Assembly (NCBI GenBank): GCA_964566075.1
Contig: CAZMHJ010000001.1
Span: 79,639 to 143,638, forward strand
Direction of reading: 5' to 3'
DNA from: CAZMHJ01 sp964566075
GTDB taxonomy: Bacteria > Patescibacteriota > Saccharimonadia > Saccharimonadales > CAIOMD01
DNA length: 64,000 bases
Every line of letters starts with the position of its first letter. Positions within the stretch are counted from its first letter, which is position 1. A model generated the notes under the pieces. That model did not search any database. It was not told where the DNA came from and saw nothing but the letters and a program-made list of their open reading frames with translations. This document shows, one piece after another, positions 8,018-14,550 of this stretch. Made by a program: the position numbers and the translations under genes.

Positions 8018-8266
8018 CTAGGCTACCGCTGGAGCAAGTTTTGCTAGATTATAACCTACTACAACTGATTGGCTATTGTCATCATTTGTTATAACAGTTA
8101 CAGGGACATTTGTCTGACCACTAATACTAATGGCTTCATTGGCTCGCTCAGGGTGTTCTTCGATATTAACTTCTGTGTAGCCGTGTCCTTTAGCGGTCAA
8201 CCATTTTTTTACCATTACGCAGTAAGCGCAGGTGTTTGTGGTGTAAATAGTGATGTCTTTTGCCAT
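8018..8266 (-). CDS. Glutaredoxin-like protein
   Basis: An 82-aa thioredoxin-fold protein with redox motif C13-AY-C16 (TNTCAYCVMVK), the cis-Pro loop TNVPVTVI and a C-terminal helix. It is the size of NrdH/glutaredoxins that feed electrons to ribonucleotide reductase or repair disulfides. It lies one base upstream of the thioredoxin reductase fusion and is the first gene of that redox operon; AAAGG and TATAAA elements are found just ahead of its ATG. The substrate is not evident; glutathione-dependent activity is unlikely if the fused reductase is the donor. Confidence 0.9.
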   Translation of the reverse strand: MAKDITIYTTNTCAYCVMVKKWLTAKGHGYTEVNIEEHPERANEAISISGQTNVPVTVITNDDNSQSVVVGYNLAKLAPAVA

Positions 8267-8325
8267 AATTTTATACCTTTTATAACTTTACTTTTTATAG
8301 TTTATTATGTAATTAATTAAAAATC

Positions 8326-8345
8326 AAACACTATATATAGCGTTT
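8326..8345 (-). terminator. Possible terminator after the FKBP gene
   Basis: An AT-rich imperfect inverted repeat (AAACGCTATA against TATAGTGTTT on the minus strand) overlaps the FKBP stop codon and is followed by GATTTTT. Weak stem, so low confidence. Confidence 0.35.
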
Positions 8346-8892
8346 ATTGACCAATTTTGACGAGTTCTACGTCAAACACCAAATCTGCGTTGGCGGGAAT
8401 TCCCGAACCAGCAGGTGGGTTCGCCCCATAAGCAAGTGAAGCTGGAATGTAGATACGACGAGTACCGCCAACCTTCATACCTGGTACACCCTGGCTCCAG
8501 CCGGCAATAACCTGGTTGAGTGAAAATGAAATAGGTTGGCCACTATCGTGTGAACTCTGAAACACGGTACCAGTAGAAGCTACCGCACCTGTGTAGTGAG
8601 CGGTAATGGTGTCACCCGTTTTTACTTCTGCACCGGTACCAACTACGGTGTCCTCTGTTTTTAATGTTTCAATCTTTGCCGTTGGCGTAAAGTTTTGTAA
8701 TGGTGATCCTTGCAATTTACCCTCCTGTGGTTTGTTCTGTTGCTGAAGCGCAGCGTTTATTGCTGCCTGTTGCTTTTCGAGGTTTCGGTTTTGTAGCACG
8801 TAGTAAATTACTATGCCGATTGTCGAACCAATAAACAACACTGCTAAAATAAATGTCACAATACGATGTGACAACGGTGTCGTTGACGCCAT
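8344..8892 (-). CDS. Membrane-anchored FKBP-type peptidyl-prolyl isomerase
   Basis: A 182-aa protein with an N-terminal membrane helix (about residues 9-31), a Gln-rich linker and a C-terminal FKBP domain (about 85-182). FKBP features include the repeated hydrophobic and aromatic positions in TAHYTGAV, GTVFQSS, the PISFSL-x-QVIAGW core, GMKVGG and YIPASLAYG, ending in LVFDVELVKI. It probably helps fold exported proteins on the outer face of the membrane. A good Shine-Dalgarno site (AAGGGGAG) and a TATAAT box precede the start. The isomerase core residues look intact, so activity is expected. Confidence 0.92.
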   Translation of the reverse strand: MASTTPLSHRIVTFILAVLFIGSTIGIVIYYVLQNRNLEKQQAAINAALQQQNKPQEGKLQGSPLQNFTPTAKIETLKTEDTVVGTGAEVKTGDTITAHYTGAVASTGTVFQSSHDSGQPISFSLNQVIAGWSQGVPGMKVGGTRRIYIPASLAYGANPPAGSGIPANADLVFDVELVKIGQ

Positions 8893-8967
8893 GTATACTC
8901 CCCTTATCGAGTTATATTATAACCCGTAGACAAACGCAAAACCATATGCAGATTGTCGCCAAATCGA

Positions 8968-11697
8968 CTACGCTCGTTTAAATACGCGTCGTGCCAATCG
9001 GCCAGTACGAATCCGTAAGAATTCAGCACCTAGATAGTAGTATGGAAATACTGTGATAACTAATAATGTACTCGATAGCAATCCGCCAATAAGTGTAATT
9101 GCTAAGCCTTGCCAGAATGGATTAGTTACCGCGAGTGGAATGAGTGACACCATTGCAGTCACGCTGGTTGCAAGCAATGGCCTAAATCGTTGCTCGAGCG
9201 CTTGAGCTATAGCTTCGACTGGCTCCTCGCCTGCTCTTCTTGCTTGATTAGCGTAGTCGGTTAATAGAATCGTGTTTTTAATACTGAGTCCAAGTAGCGC
9301 AAAGAAACCAAGCATACTAAAGAAGCTAAAGGCATTATCAGTTAAGTATAAGCCGAGAGTGATGCCAAACAAGCTAAATGGGATTGCCATAAAGATAAGC
9401 AGTGGTTGCAAGAATGATCTAAATTCAATCAGAAGTAGGATATAAATTGCCACCAAAACGATAGGGAACGCAATCGCAAGCGTCTTAAATGAATCTTGGT
9501 TCTGACCTTCAAAACCATAATCGTAGACAATGTTTGATTTCTCTAAACCATAACTTGCAATCTTTTCTGCGGTAAACTCTTTTTCTACCGCATTCTTAGC
9601 CAGCGTAACGAGCGTAGAGGTATCTGTATCCTTAAACTCTCCGGTCACAGCAACGTAAGCTGTACCGTTATGACGGTAAAAGGCATCTGGTGTTGATACG
9701 GTAACCGACTTAAACTCGGCTGTAGTGCCGCTAGGGCGCGTTAATGTGGTACCTGAAAGATACGTTTTCATGTCTTCAGCAAGCTTCAAGGCTGCTTGGC
9801 GGTTTTCTGTTTCGATTCGAACTGTAAAGTTACTTGCTGGACCACCAATATCTTGTAGTCTCACTTCTGTTTTTGCGGCAAGTGTGGAACTATCGAGCGC
9901 TTTCTGTAATTGAGCTTGAAGTTGCGGTGCAGTCTCTTTACGTTTTTCGTATGAAATTAAATTAACGTACAGCGATCCTTTTTGTGCGGTACCGGTATTG
10001 TAATACGATGCCGTGTCTAAATTGCTTCCTAGCTGTTGCCCAATAATTGCGTCTGCTTGATCGGCTAATTTTTGCGCACCATCAATTGACGTACCTGCAG
10101 GAAAGACAAGATTTACCACCAACCCATTCGTATCTTTACTTGGCGGGAAAATGTTAAAGGTAACTTTTTGGAAAATAAAACCTGCCGCCACTACGAAGCC
10201 AAAACCGATAATCAACGCTCCTAAGCCGAGACTTATAACTCGACCTCTATGATGATTACCCCAACGTAACGGGCCTGCAAGGGCATGTGCTGCGAATGTC
10301 TCAATATGATGCGCGGGTGATTCACCGTCTTCTTCGTGCCCAAGTTGCTTATTACGAAGCAGAAGGCCACGAGCCATAAATGGGATAAAAGTTAACGCCA
10401 CAAGTAAGCTAATAAGTAGGCTGGATATGATTGTCACCGGAATCGCTCGTACAAAAGATCCAAGTATACCGCCAACAAACAATAGAGGTGAAAACGCTAA
10501 TACTGCTGTCAGCGTTGCAGCGATCATGGCCCGACTAATTTTTCTAGTGGCAATTAATACCGTTTCTCGAGCCGTTTTACTCTTTCGCCGCTGCGCATCA
10601 ATCGCTTCAACCATAATGATTGTATCGTCAACAATGAGTGTTAACGCCAAGATAAGTGAGAATAACGTAATCGTATTAAGGGTGTAGCCGATTAGGTACA
10701 AAACGCCGAGTGTCGTTAACAGCACAAGTGCCATAGCTCCCACCGTAATAAACGACGCTCTGAAAGCAATTAGTAGTGCACTAAACAGTAGTACAGCAAG
10801 TAAACCTTCTAATAGGGAACGTTGCAGTTGGCTAATTTGCTGCGTGATACTTGGTGCAATTGAATAGCTTACCGTTGCAGTGTAGCCACTAAATTCTGAC
10901 TTTTCAGATAAACTTTTTGTGGCTTCTTGTAGTTGTTTATCTAGTTTTAAAACATCAAAGCCTTGCACCCCTTTTACGCCAATAATTACTGATGTGTAGA
11001 AGTTATTATTTTCTTTTCTGATACCAAATCGATCAAAGTTTTTTTGCGTACTTTGGATTTGGCCACCTGCACTCGGTGCATACACAAACGGGCTATCGAC
11101 AGTGAAACTTTGCGCGAGCGAAACCTGGCCAGAGTTTTGCAGCGCGGTTGCTGCTTCGTTTGCTTTTTTTACAAGTGCTTCGGTTGAGACGTTGTTATCA
11201 TTTGCGTAAAACGATAATAGAATGTCATCACCCTTACCGTTAGGAGAACCAAAATCAAGTGGTTGAAACAGCGCCGATGCTTGAGCAGGAATAATATTTG
11301 CATCTTTTACAGCTTTTTCAACACGAGCGTTGCCATCTTTCGATGAAATGGTAGTATCGTATTCAATCTGTATAGTATAAAAATTACCAAATGCGGTTGC
11401 GGTTACTGTTTTTACACCATCAACACCAACGATTTTTTGGCTTATTGGTTTCGTAACATCTTTATCAACCTTAGCTGGATCATTAACGATATATGCCCCG
11501 CTCACCAAACTATACGGGGTATTAATCTGAGGGAATCCTTCTCGTTTAAGAAGTGTTGTGTAACTTAAAATACCAAAAACAGCTATGACCAGCCAAAGCA
11601 ACGCAGAAAACCGTGGTCTATCGAAAAAGAATAAGCTAAGCCGTGGCAATAGCCGTGCTTCGCCCTTAGCATCGCTTGATTTTTTTGCTTTTACCAC
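8968..11697 (-). CDS. RND-family efflux transporter (AcrB/HAE1-like)
   Basis: A 909-aa resistance-nodulation-division permease, shorter than the roughly 1,030 aa of AcrB. There is a first membrane helix near residues 33-53, a long external porter loop, helices near 295-450 containing the TLIVDDTIIMVEAI segment (the Asp pair that carries protons in TM4), a second external loop and a last helix group after about residue 735. It starts at a GTG behind AAGGGGGT. The gene follows an ABC exporter in the same direction by 41 bases. No membrane-fusion or outer-membrane partner is present, consistent with a cell lacking an outer membrane; substrates are unknown and could be drugs or lipids. Confidence 0.9.
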   Translation of the reverse strand: MVKAKKSSDAKGEARLLPRLSLFFFDRPRFSALLWLVIAVFGILSYTTLLKREGFPQINTPYSLVSGAYIVNDPAKVDKDVTKPISQKIVGVDGVKTVTATAFGNFYTIQIEYDTTISSKDGNARVEKAVKDANIIPAQASALFQPLDFGSPNGKGDDILLSFYANDNNVSTEALVKKANEAATALQNSGQVSLAQSFTVDSPFVYAPSAGGQIQSTQKNFDRFGIRKENNNFYTSVIIGVKGVQGFDVLKLDKQLQEATKSLSEKSEFSGYTATVSYSIAPSITQQISQLQRSLLEGLLAVLLFSALLIAFRASFITVGAMALVLLTTLGVLYLIGYTLNTITLFSLILALTLIVDDTIIMVEAIDAQRRKSKTARETVLIATRKISRAMIAATLTAVLAFSPLLFVGGILGSFVRAIPVTIISSLLISLLVALTFIPFMARGLLLRNKQLGHEEDGESPAHHIETFAAHALAGPLRWGNHHRGRVISLGLGALIIGFGFVVAAGFIFQKVTFNIFPPSKDTNGLVVNLVFPAGTSIDGAQKLADQADAIIGQQLGSNLDTASYYNTGTAQKGSLYVNLISYEKRKETAPQLQAQLQKALDSSTLAAKTEVRLQDIGGPASNFTVRIETENRQAALKLAEDMKTYLSGTTLTRPSGTTAEFKSVTVSTPDAFYRHNGTAYVAVTGEFKDTDTSTLVTLAKNAVEKEFTAEKIASYGLEKSNIVYDYGFEGQNQDSFKTLAIAFPIVLVAIYILLLIEFRSFLQPLLIFMAIPFSLFGITLGLYLTDNAFSFFSMLGFFALLGLSIKNTILLTDYANQARRAGEEPVEAIAQALEQRFRPLLATSVTAMVSLIPLAVTNPFWQGLAITLIGGLLSSTLLVITVFPYYYLGAEFLRIRTGRLARRVFKRA

Positions 11698-11738
11698 AAA
11701 ATACCCCCTTGGCTAATTACTTAAGTATGTTAACAATT

Positions 11739-13508
11739 TTAGTTAGCGATTTCAAATGCTTTGAGTTGCTTCTTTGCTTTTTCGTCATTTTGGCTTGTTA
11801 TCGCAAGTAGCTGGGCATAAATGCCATTGCTCTTGGCAAGTTCGGCAGGTGATCCAACTTCATCAACCCTACCATGTTTTATGGTAACAATAGTATCGAC
11901 GTGTGCGATTGTCGTTAAGCGGTGAGCGATAATGAGCGTGGTACGACCTTTCATAAGGCGATTAAGTGCCTCTTGTACTTCTGATTCGCTCTTACTGTCA
12001 AGGCTGCTTGTGGCTTCGTCCAGTATAAGAATTGGAGCATCTTTAAGGAGCGCTCTGGCTATTGCAATGCGCTGTTTTTGGCCACCGCTCAGTTTAAGAC
12101 CACGCTCACCAATTTCGGTTTGATACCCTTTTTCGAATTTAGTTATAAACACGTGTGCGTTTGCTGCTTTGGCTGCAGCAATAACATCTGCTTCACTAGC
12201 TTTAGGGTTTGCGTACGAAATATTTTCAAAAATGGTACCGCTAAAGAGGGCAGGATCCTGAAAAACAACGCCGATTTGTTCTCGTAAGCTTTTTTGGGTA
12301 ACCTTTGTAATATCTTGTCCATCAATAGTAATAGTGCCGTGCTGCGGTTCGTACAACCGTATAAGTAAATTCGTAAGCGTTGTTTTGCCTTCACCGCTTT
12401 CCCCGACAAGTGCAACTTTAGTATCAGGCTTAAAGCTTAGTGCGATGTTGTGGAGCACTTGTTTATCGCCATAGCCAAACGACACATTTTCAAACGAAAT
12501 TGCACCACGCGACACTAGTAGCGGTTTTGCCCCCTGAATATCAGTTATTTCAGGTTGTTCCGCCATAGCTGCAAAATAATCTCGGCTATCGGCAATTGCC
12601 CGCTGCGTGTTTTCGACCAAGAAACTAATAGTAAAAATTGGTATACGAATTTGCATGGAATATAAGATAAGTGCGACGGCAACCCCAGGACTATAGATAC
12701 CCCTTACACCCTGTACGAAAATAAATAAATATACACCTAGAAAAATGACATTTAGAATGAGTCTTCGCTCTACATCGCGTGAATGCCAAAGTTTTGACTG
12801 CGGTTGATTAATTGTGACTATTTTTTGCATGTGATTGCCAAAAAAGTGTAGTTCTCTCTTTTCCTGCACAAAGCTTTTAACAACTTTTATTTGACCTATC
12901 GCTTCGGTGAAACGACCAGTTGCTATATCGGCATTTTGATTCTTTTTCCCTTGGTACTCCTGCCATTTATTACTCGTTCTGAGCGTTAAGTATATGTAGA
13001 TTGGGTACAGTGCAAAAAGCATAAGTGCAACTGGCCAGCTGTAGTACGCAACAACAATAAGCGCAAAAATTGTACCAAAAATAAATTGCAAGAAGTTGTT
13101 GCTCATCATTTGCATAAAATTGGTAATCTGTGTAATCGAGCGACTCAGACGATTAACGATTTTACCTGATAACTCAGTGTCAAAATATCGTTGCGGTAAT
13201 TGCATTAGGTGTTCGTAGTAGCGGTTGCTCAGTAGTTTTTGTAGCCGCACCGCCATTTGGTCACCGATATAGCCACCGATATTACTAAAAATGGTGCTAA
13301 AAACTTCTAATACAAATATTCCAAATGCGAGCGCTACGACATAACCAACACGAGCCTCAGAACCGTGTTGCATTTCATTTATCGCCCAGCCTGATAAAAG
13401 TGGTTGTAGCAGCGAAGCTAAACTGAGCAAAATGGTAAAAAAGCTAATGGCCGCATAATAACGCCATAGTTTTTTACTAAAAATAATGATGTTCCAAATA
13501 TCTCGCAT
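11739..13508 (-). CDS. ABC exporter, fused membrane and ATPase domains
   Basis: A 589-aa half-transporter of the MsbA/LmrA type. The N-terminal part (about 1-310) has six membrane helices; the C-terminal ATPase shows Walker A GESGEGKTT, a Q-loop in VVFQDP, signature LSGGQKQR, Walker B ILILDEATS and the switch His in IIAHRL. It should act as a homodimer pumping lipids, drugs or peptides outward. A TATACT hexamer lies nine bases before the ATG, so its mRNA leader is very short. It is probably co-transcribed with the downstream RND gene. No neighbour reveals its substrate. Confidence 0.92.
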   Translation of the reverse strand: MRDIWNIIIFSKKLWRYYAAISFFTILLSLASLLQPLLSGWAINEMQHGSEARVGYVVALAFGIFVLEVFSTIFSNIGGYIGDQMAVRLQKLLSNRYYEHLMQLPQRYFDTELSGKIVNRLSRSITQITNFMQMMSNNFLQFIFGTIFALIVVAYYSWPVALMLFALYPIYIYLTLRTSNKWQEYQGKKNQNADIATGRFTEAIGQIKVVKSFVQEKRELHFFGNHMQKIVTINQPQSKLWHSRDVERRLILNVIFLGVYLFIFVQGVRGIYSPGVAVALILYSMQIRIPIFTISFLVENTQRAIADSRDYFAAMAEQPEITDIQGAKPLLVSRGAISFENVSFGYGDKQVLHNIALSFKPDTKVALVGESGEGKTTLTNLLIRLYEPQHGTITIDGQDITKVTQKSLREQIGVVFQDPALFSGTIFENISYANPKASEADVIAAAKAANAHVFITKFEKGYQTEIGERGLKLSGGQKQRIAIARALLKDAPILILDEATSSLDSKSESEVQEALNRLMKGRTTLIIAHRLTTIAHVDTIVTIKHGRVDEVGSPAELAKSNGIYAQLLAITSQNDEKAKKQLKAFEIAN

Positions 13509-13553
13509 GTCTTAATAAGTATAAATGGACTGTCACAAAATGCACGCGAAAAT

Positions 13554-13600
13554 AAAAAAACCGTCACACAGACCACAAATATTTGTGAGCTATGTGACGG
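13554..13600 (-). terminator. Strong intrinsic terminator of the minus-strand RNA locus
   Basis: On the minus strand a stem CCGTCACA/TGTGACGG with an inner palindrome CACAAATATTTGTG is followed directly by seven Ts. It would end transcription coming from the tRNA/72-codon region at 13.6-14.4 kb and shows that this region is transcribed on the minus strand. Confidence 0.85.
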
Positions 13601-13662
13601 ACAGGTGTTGTCGTTCAATGCGGGCACCTTAGTACCCTGCATCCCCCATCCGTTACTGTCAG

Positions 13663-13881
13663 CTAGCGACAAAGGTCCTTGAGAGACTTGGGCGTCTGCC
13701 CTGCGTTTCTCATTGACTTGCAGTAGGCGTCATATGCGCGCAACACTTCGTTGCTCTGCATACTTCCAGTCTGCACGAAGGCTCGCTTAACGGCAGCCTC
13801 CTGGTTACCAGCCACGTAACTACGCTCCTTCTTATGAAGTCTATGGGGCACCAGGAATTTCACCTGGAAATATGTATACAC
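13663..13881 (-). CDS. Putative 72-aa protein of unknown function
   Basis: An open frame of 72 codons (MYTYFQVKFLVPH... ending SLKDLCR). I do not recognise it. Its codons strongly prefer G or C in third position (AAG, GAG, CAG, GTG, CTG), unlike surrounding genes, which prefer A/T; the same style occurs in the orphan gene at 18.1-18.5 kb. It sits between the tRNA/stem-loop array and a strong terminator on the same strand. No Shine-Dalgarno site precedes the ATG. It could be a small basic protein, or a chance frame in a structured RNA. Confidence 0.35.
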   Translation of the reverse strand: MYTYFQVKFLVPHRLHKKERSYVAGNQEAAVKRAFVQTGSMQSNEVLRAYDAYCKSMRNAGQTPKSLKDLCR

Positions 13882-14006
13882 GCGGGGAAGGCATGACCCG
13901 TTCGTTATACATACTCAACACTACCTGTTATGGAGTGAATGCCCCGGTAGCCGGGTTCGCCATACGCCAAACTTCCCCGTTCGGCGATGCGTTCCCAGTA
14001 CGAGAA

Positions 14007-14041
14007 GTGGGTGGCGCGGGGTTTTCACCCGCGCCACCCAC
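14007..14041 (-). repeat. GC-rich stem-loop, perfect 14 bp
   Basis: Perfect inverted repeat (left arm 14007-14020 GTGGGTGGCGCGGG, right arm 14028-14041) with a 7-base loop. No T-tract on either side, so it is not a simple terminator. One of a chain of stem-loops around the tRNA genes. Confidence 0.8.
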
Positions 14042-14044
14042 CAG

Positions 14045-14090
14045 GGTGCAGTTAACGAACTCAGCTGTAACACCGAGTCGTTAGTACACC
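14045..14090 (-). repeat. Long imperfect stem-loop next to the tRNA-like gene
   Basis: Arms 14045-14062 and 14075-14090 pair with a few mismatches (GGTG, TTAACGA and CTC pair with GAG, CGTTAG and CACC). It begins three bases after the 3' end of the tRNA-like gene on the minus strand. Confidence 0.6.
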
Positions 14091-14092
14091 AG

Positions 14093-14168
14093 TCGAGCTG
14101 GCAGGACTTGAACCTGCGACCTCCATCTTGTGAACAAGATGACGCGCTACCAGCTGCGCTACAGCCCG
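14093..14168 (-). tRNA. tRNA-like gene with abnormal anticodon arm
   Basis: A cloverleaf can be drawn: acceptor CGGGCTG/CAGCTCG plus discriminator A, D-arm GCGC-AGCTGGTA-GCGC, variable loop AGGTC and T-arm GCAGG-TTCAAGT-CCTGC. CCA is not encoded. The anticodon stem TCATC/GATGG leaves a 10-base loop TTGTTCACAA instead of 7, and the loop itself can pair further, giving a 7-bp stem with a 4-base loop. No anticodon in a normal position (after U33, with purine at 37) fits. The D- and T-arms resemble tRNA-Pro or initiator tRNA. It may be a decayed tRNA, a tRNA-like RNA or a non-canonical tRNA; total length is 76 bases, three more than expected. Confidence 0.6.
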
Positions 14169-14174
14169 GTTGGC

Positions 14175-14209
14175 GGGATGGCGTGGCGAGGGGGGTGCCA
14201 CGCCATCCC
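14175..14209 (-). repeat. GC-rich stem-loop, perfect 13 bp
   Basis: Arms GGGATGGCGTGGC (14175-14187) and its exact complement (14197-14209), loop of 9 bases. First of three stem-loops lying end to end between the two tRNA genes. Confidence 0.8.
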
Positions 14210-14213
14210 TTGC

Positions 14214-14250
14214 TCTCGGTTTGTGGGTACACGGGGGGTGTAAACCGAGA
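14214..14250 (-). repeat. Stem-loop, perfect 9 bp, between tRNA genes
   Basis: Arms TCTCGGTTT (14214-14222) and AAACCGAGA (14242-14250), with a G-rich loop that can pair further (GTG/CAC). Confidence 0.7.
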
Positions 14251-14257
14251 ACGTGGC

Positions 14258-14291
14258 GGTGATCCCTCGACGGGGGATTCGGGGGATCACC
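14258..14291 (-). repeat. Stem-loop, perfect 9 bp, next to tRNA-Lys
   Basis: Arms GGTGATCCC (14258-14266) and GGGATCACC (14283-14291), ending two bases from the 3' end of the tRNA-Lys gene. Confidence 0.7.
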
Positions 14292-14293
14292 AG

Positions 14294-14367
14294 TGGGCAG
14301 GGTGGGATTCGAACCCACAACCTTCGGATTAAGAGTCCGATGTTCTTCCAATTGTAACTACCTGCCC
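14294..14367 (-). tRNA. tRNA-Lys (anticodon CTT)
   Basis: Canonical 74-base tRNA: acceptor GGGCAGG/CCTGCCC with discriminator A, D-arm with GG, anticodon stem TCGGA/TCCGA enclosing loop CTCTTAA (anticodon CTT, reads AAG), variable AGGTT and T-arm GTGGG-TTCGAAT-CCCAC. CCA is not encoded, so the CCA-adding enzyme must complete it. It is followed on the minus strand by stem-loops and the abnormal tRNA-like gene. Confidence 0.95.
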
Positions 14368-14448
14368 GGAGGGTCTACTTACAGCGTAGACATTCCTCAA
14401 AACACACACTTTATGTACTTTGACGAATGTCTAGCGGTAGACCACTCC
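14368..14448 (-). repeat. Large inverted repeat immediately 5' of tRNA-Lys
   Basis: GGAG plus GGTCTAC (14368-14378) pair with GTAGACC and CTCC (14437-14448); inside, TAGACATTC (14387-14395) pairs with GAATGTCTA (14425-14433). About 20 bp of stem with an internal loop, touching the first base of the mature tRNA. It may be a processing signal or a regulatory leader. Confidence 0.65.
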
Positions 14449-14501
14449 TAAATTAAGACAACACCTGTATGTAAAAGAACCACCCTTTGCCTCTATGCAA
14501 A

Positions 14502-14534
14502 AAATAGCTATATATTTATACCATATAGCTATTT
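14502..14534 (-). terminator. Terminator of pheS-pheT
   Basis: On the minus strand AAATAGCTATAT and its perfect 12-bp complement are separated by 9 bases and followed by TTTTTT, 17 bases after the pheT stop codon. Confidence 0.85.
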
Positions 14535-14550
14535 ATTATGCAATGAAATT

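Noticed and set aside
13418..13672. 84-codon minus-strand frame across the terminator at 13554
   Set aside because: It runs through a strong terminator into the ABC transporter gene in another frame.
13921..14351. Several 70-100 codon frames over the tRNA region
   Set aside because: They overlap tRNA-Lys, the tRNA-like gene and the stem-loops on one or both strands and have no protein character.
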